Assembly (NCBI GenBank): GCA_964622665.1
Contig: CAZUUO010000004.1
Span: 1-39,169, forward strand
Source: CAZUUO01 sp964622665
GTDB lineage: Bacteria > Patescibacteriota > Patescibacteriia > Magasanikbacterales > GCA-002688135
Direction of reading: 5' to 3'
Length of the DNA: 39,169 nucleotides
Position numbers and translations under genes: made by a program
Shown: one piece after another, positions 38,151 to 39,169 of the stretch
Position numbering within the stretch: the first letter of the stretch is position 1
How the letters are laid out: every line of letters begins with the position of its first letter
The notes under the pieces: model-generated
Databases searched by the model: none
Seen by the model: only the letters and a program-made list of their open reading frames with translations
What the model was told of the DNA's origin: nothing

Positions 38151-38795
38151 GGTAATTATAAGTGGGTTTATGGTGGTAATTGCTGTTTGATTTCTTTCGT
38201 CTACAACAATCACGATCCCACTTCTATAGTAGTACTTGATGCCATATTCGTAAGAGGAAGTGCCACGATGTCGTGACAAAACATCTCGATTTTTTTGGTC
38301 AGGAATTAATCCATGGCGGTACACGTGCATAAGAGCACAGTGAGCATGCCGCACAAGAGGATCAGCGCGCATGTGAGCTATCATTTTCGATTTTTTTTCT
38401 TCAACCCCATGAAAACGATGCAGAAATCGTGCGATCGAGTGGTAGGTGATAGTAATAGTTCGTTGTCGATTGGGTTGATTGAGATCTAGTACATGAGGCC
38501 ACAAATCAACAATAATACCATATTCGTCAACTTCAAGTATCAATGTTTTACCACGATAGTATTCTGAAGTTTCGTGAAGACGAGTGAAAAAGTGCGGGTG
38601 TGTTCCAAAAAAATTATGGAGTTCCGCGGTCGACATCATTTCCAAATCCTGTATTTCATTACCAAGTAGATTGAAGGCAAGTTTGGTAGTTTCTTCGGTA
38701 ATATTCCAAGGGAAAAATTGAAAAAAACGCATGCAGAAGATTCTGCCAATTTCTCTGGTAAACTTGAATTCTTTTTTTTGCGCGAAAACTACCAC
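38142..38795 (-). CDS. Orphan protein, 217 aa
   Basis: Not recognised. It is a soluble-looking alpha/beta protein with an aromatic N-terminal part (MRFFQFFPWNITEETTK), a strand pair EYYRGKTLILEVDEYGIIVD, a basic/histidine helix region (SIARFLHRFHGVEEKKSKMIAHMR) and the strand IVIVVDERNQTAITTINP at the end. A GTG at 38795 is chosen because AAGGAGG lies 7 nt before it; the in-frame ATG at 38837 falls at the predicted transcript start. It has its own TTGACT-17-TATTAT promoter and terminator, like the other orphan genes. Confidence 0.65.
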   Translation of the reverse strand: MVVFAQKKEFKFTREIGRIFCMRFFQFFPWNITEETTKLAFNLLGNEIQDLEMMSTAELHNFFGTHPHFFTRLHETSEYYRGKTLILEVDEYGIIVDLWPHVLDLNQPNRQRTITITYHSIARFLHRFHGVEEKKSKMIAHMRADPLVRHAHCALMHVYRHGLIPDQKNRDVLSRHRGTSSYEYGIKYYYRSGIVIVVDERNQTAITTINPLIITPS

Positions 38796-38840
38796 GCAGA
38801 CACCTCCTTGTAAGGGGCTGAAGGTTAAGGAACTCATGCA

Positions 38841-38869
38841 ATAATAAGGCCAAATGAAGAATAAGTCAA
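38841..38869 (-). promoter_or_regulatory. Promoter of the 217-aa orphan gene
   Basis: Minus strand TTGACT (38864-38869), 17-nt spacer, TATTAT (38841-38846). The leader is about 38 nt and CCTT-rich; ACCTT can pair with GAGGT of the SD. Confidence 0.7.
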
Positions 38870-38888
38870 TAAAAACGGTTTGCCTACT

Positions 38889-38917
38889 TTGACAAAAAAC
38901 GCTAAATATGCTATAGT
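38889..38917 (+). promoter_or_regulatory. Promoter of nusA
   Basis: TTGACA (38889-38894), 17-nt spacer ending in TGC, TATAGT (38912-38917): near-consensus and extended. It is back-to-back with the 217-aa orphan promoter. Confidence 0.8.
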
Positions 38918-38930
38918 ATACACAGTAAAT

Positions 38931-38957
38931 GCTAGCTTGTAGGCTAGCTATTTTTTT
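38931..38957 (+). terminator. Attenuator-like hairpin in the nusA leader
   Basis: GCTAGC (38931-38936) pairs with GCTAGC (38943-38948) around a 6-nt loop, followed by T7. It is an intrinsic-terminator shape located 7 nt after the predicted transcript start (near 38924) and 12 nt before the nusA ATG. Confidence 0.6.
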
Positions 38958-38969
38958 GGAAAATAACGT

Positions 38970-39169
38970 ATGTCATCATCACCAATCGCACAAGCATTGC
39001 ATGAAATTGCAGATCAAAAAGGTCTCGATTTTGAAGTAGTTTTAGGTACTCTTGAAGCCGCCCTTGCTGCTGCATATCGTAAAGATTTTGGAGATAAAAA
39101 CCAAAATATCGTCGTGCAATATAATCCAGAAACCGGAGCAATGCGGGTTTTTGATGTGAAGACGGTGGT
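38970..39169 (+). CDS. nusA: Transcription factor NusA, N-terminal part (cut by window end)
   Basis: The first 66 residues are visible, with no stop before the window ends. SSPIAQALHEIADQKGLDF and LEAALAAAYRKDFGD match the N-terminal RNA polymerase-binding domain of NusA. It begins at the first ATG after the leader; no SD is visible. NusA affects pausing, termination and antitermination, and partners with NusB, encoded at 6016-6540. The full length and the S1/KH domains lie outside the window. Confidence 0.88.
   Translation, partial: MSSSPIAQALHEIADQKGLDFEVVLGTLEAALAAAYRKDFGDKNQNIVVQYNPETGAMRVFDVKTV

Noticed and set aside
478..38795. Reassignment of TGA (Gracilibacteria-type code)
   Set aside because: TGA serves as the stop of the 57-aa and 217-aa genes, and long core genes read through without in-frame TGA.
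1..39169. Insertion sequences, prophage or integrated elements
   Set aside because: No transposase, integrase, phage structural gene or flanking direct repeats were seen; the orphan genes lack such neighbours.

Overview
The window looks like a chromosomal stretch of a Patescibacteria / Candidate Phyla Radiation bacterium, probably of the Parcubacteria side. It is AT-rich and densely packed. It holds minimal-genome housekeeping genes (rpmF, nusB, rnc, gyrA, rpsA, ftsH, thrS, valS, argS, nusA), a type IV pilus ATPase, a bactofilin, surface-glycan genes and many solitary unknown proteins. TGA is used as an ordinary stop, for example for the 57-aa ORF ending at 10259 and the 217-aa ORF ending at 38142. 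This argues against the recoded Gracilibacteria and Absconditabacteria. Lineage below this level cannot be fixed from the sequence alone. No insertion sequence, prophage or CRISPR array was seen.

Layout. 1-435: end of 23S rRNA, then 5S rRNA and a terminator. 478-5010: an endonuclease Q-type repair nuclease, a tiny lysine-rich H1-like protein (minus), a PEGA-domain membrane protein, an AI-2E-family permease and an orphan gene (minus). 5163-11021 (all minus): rpmF-nusB-rnc-tRNA-Arg, uppP, and an operon of a metal-site-less MBL-fold protein, a 57-aa membrane peptide and gyrA. 11154-19788 (plus): two orphans, rpsA with a structured leader, ftsH, a membrane protein, a GspE/PilB ATPase and a membrane-anchored secreted-domain protein. 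19858-26525: a 2OG-Fe(II) oxygenase-like protein, orphans, a DMT transporter (minus), a NeuB-family synthase and thrS. 26617-32199: valS-argS, a bactofilin and a divergent diacylglycerol-kinase-like protein. 32204-33424: tRNA-Leu, an orphan with a cold-shock-like domain, tRNA-Lys and tRNA-Val. 33537-38795: surface protein, O-antigen-ligase-like polymerase, membrane-tethered single-ring Clp ATPase with two small membrane proteins, YraN nuclease and an orphan (minus). 38970 to the end: start of nusA behind an attenuator-like hairpin.

Two gene-expression styles alternate. Many core genes lack a Shine-Dalgarno (SD) sequence and have an extended -10 box (TGN-TATACT-like) only 6-11 nt before the ATG, so they should give leaderless or nearly leaderless mRNA. 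In contrast, a dispersed set of solitary, unrecognised genes has a good TTGACN-17-TANNNT promoter, a short leader, a strong GGAGG SD and its own terminator. In several of these the predicted transcript begins at or within a few bases of a stem-loop, and in three that stem-loop contains or pairs with the SD right up to the start codon. This recurring 5'-terminal stem-loop design is the most unusual thing I see here.

Genes that probably work together: NeuB synthase, O-antigen-ligase-like protein, UppP and perhaps the oxygenase and DMT transporter in envelope glycan metabolism; the pilus ATPase and surface proteins in attachment; rpmF/nusB/rnc/rpsA/nusA and the three synthetases in transcription and translation.
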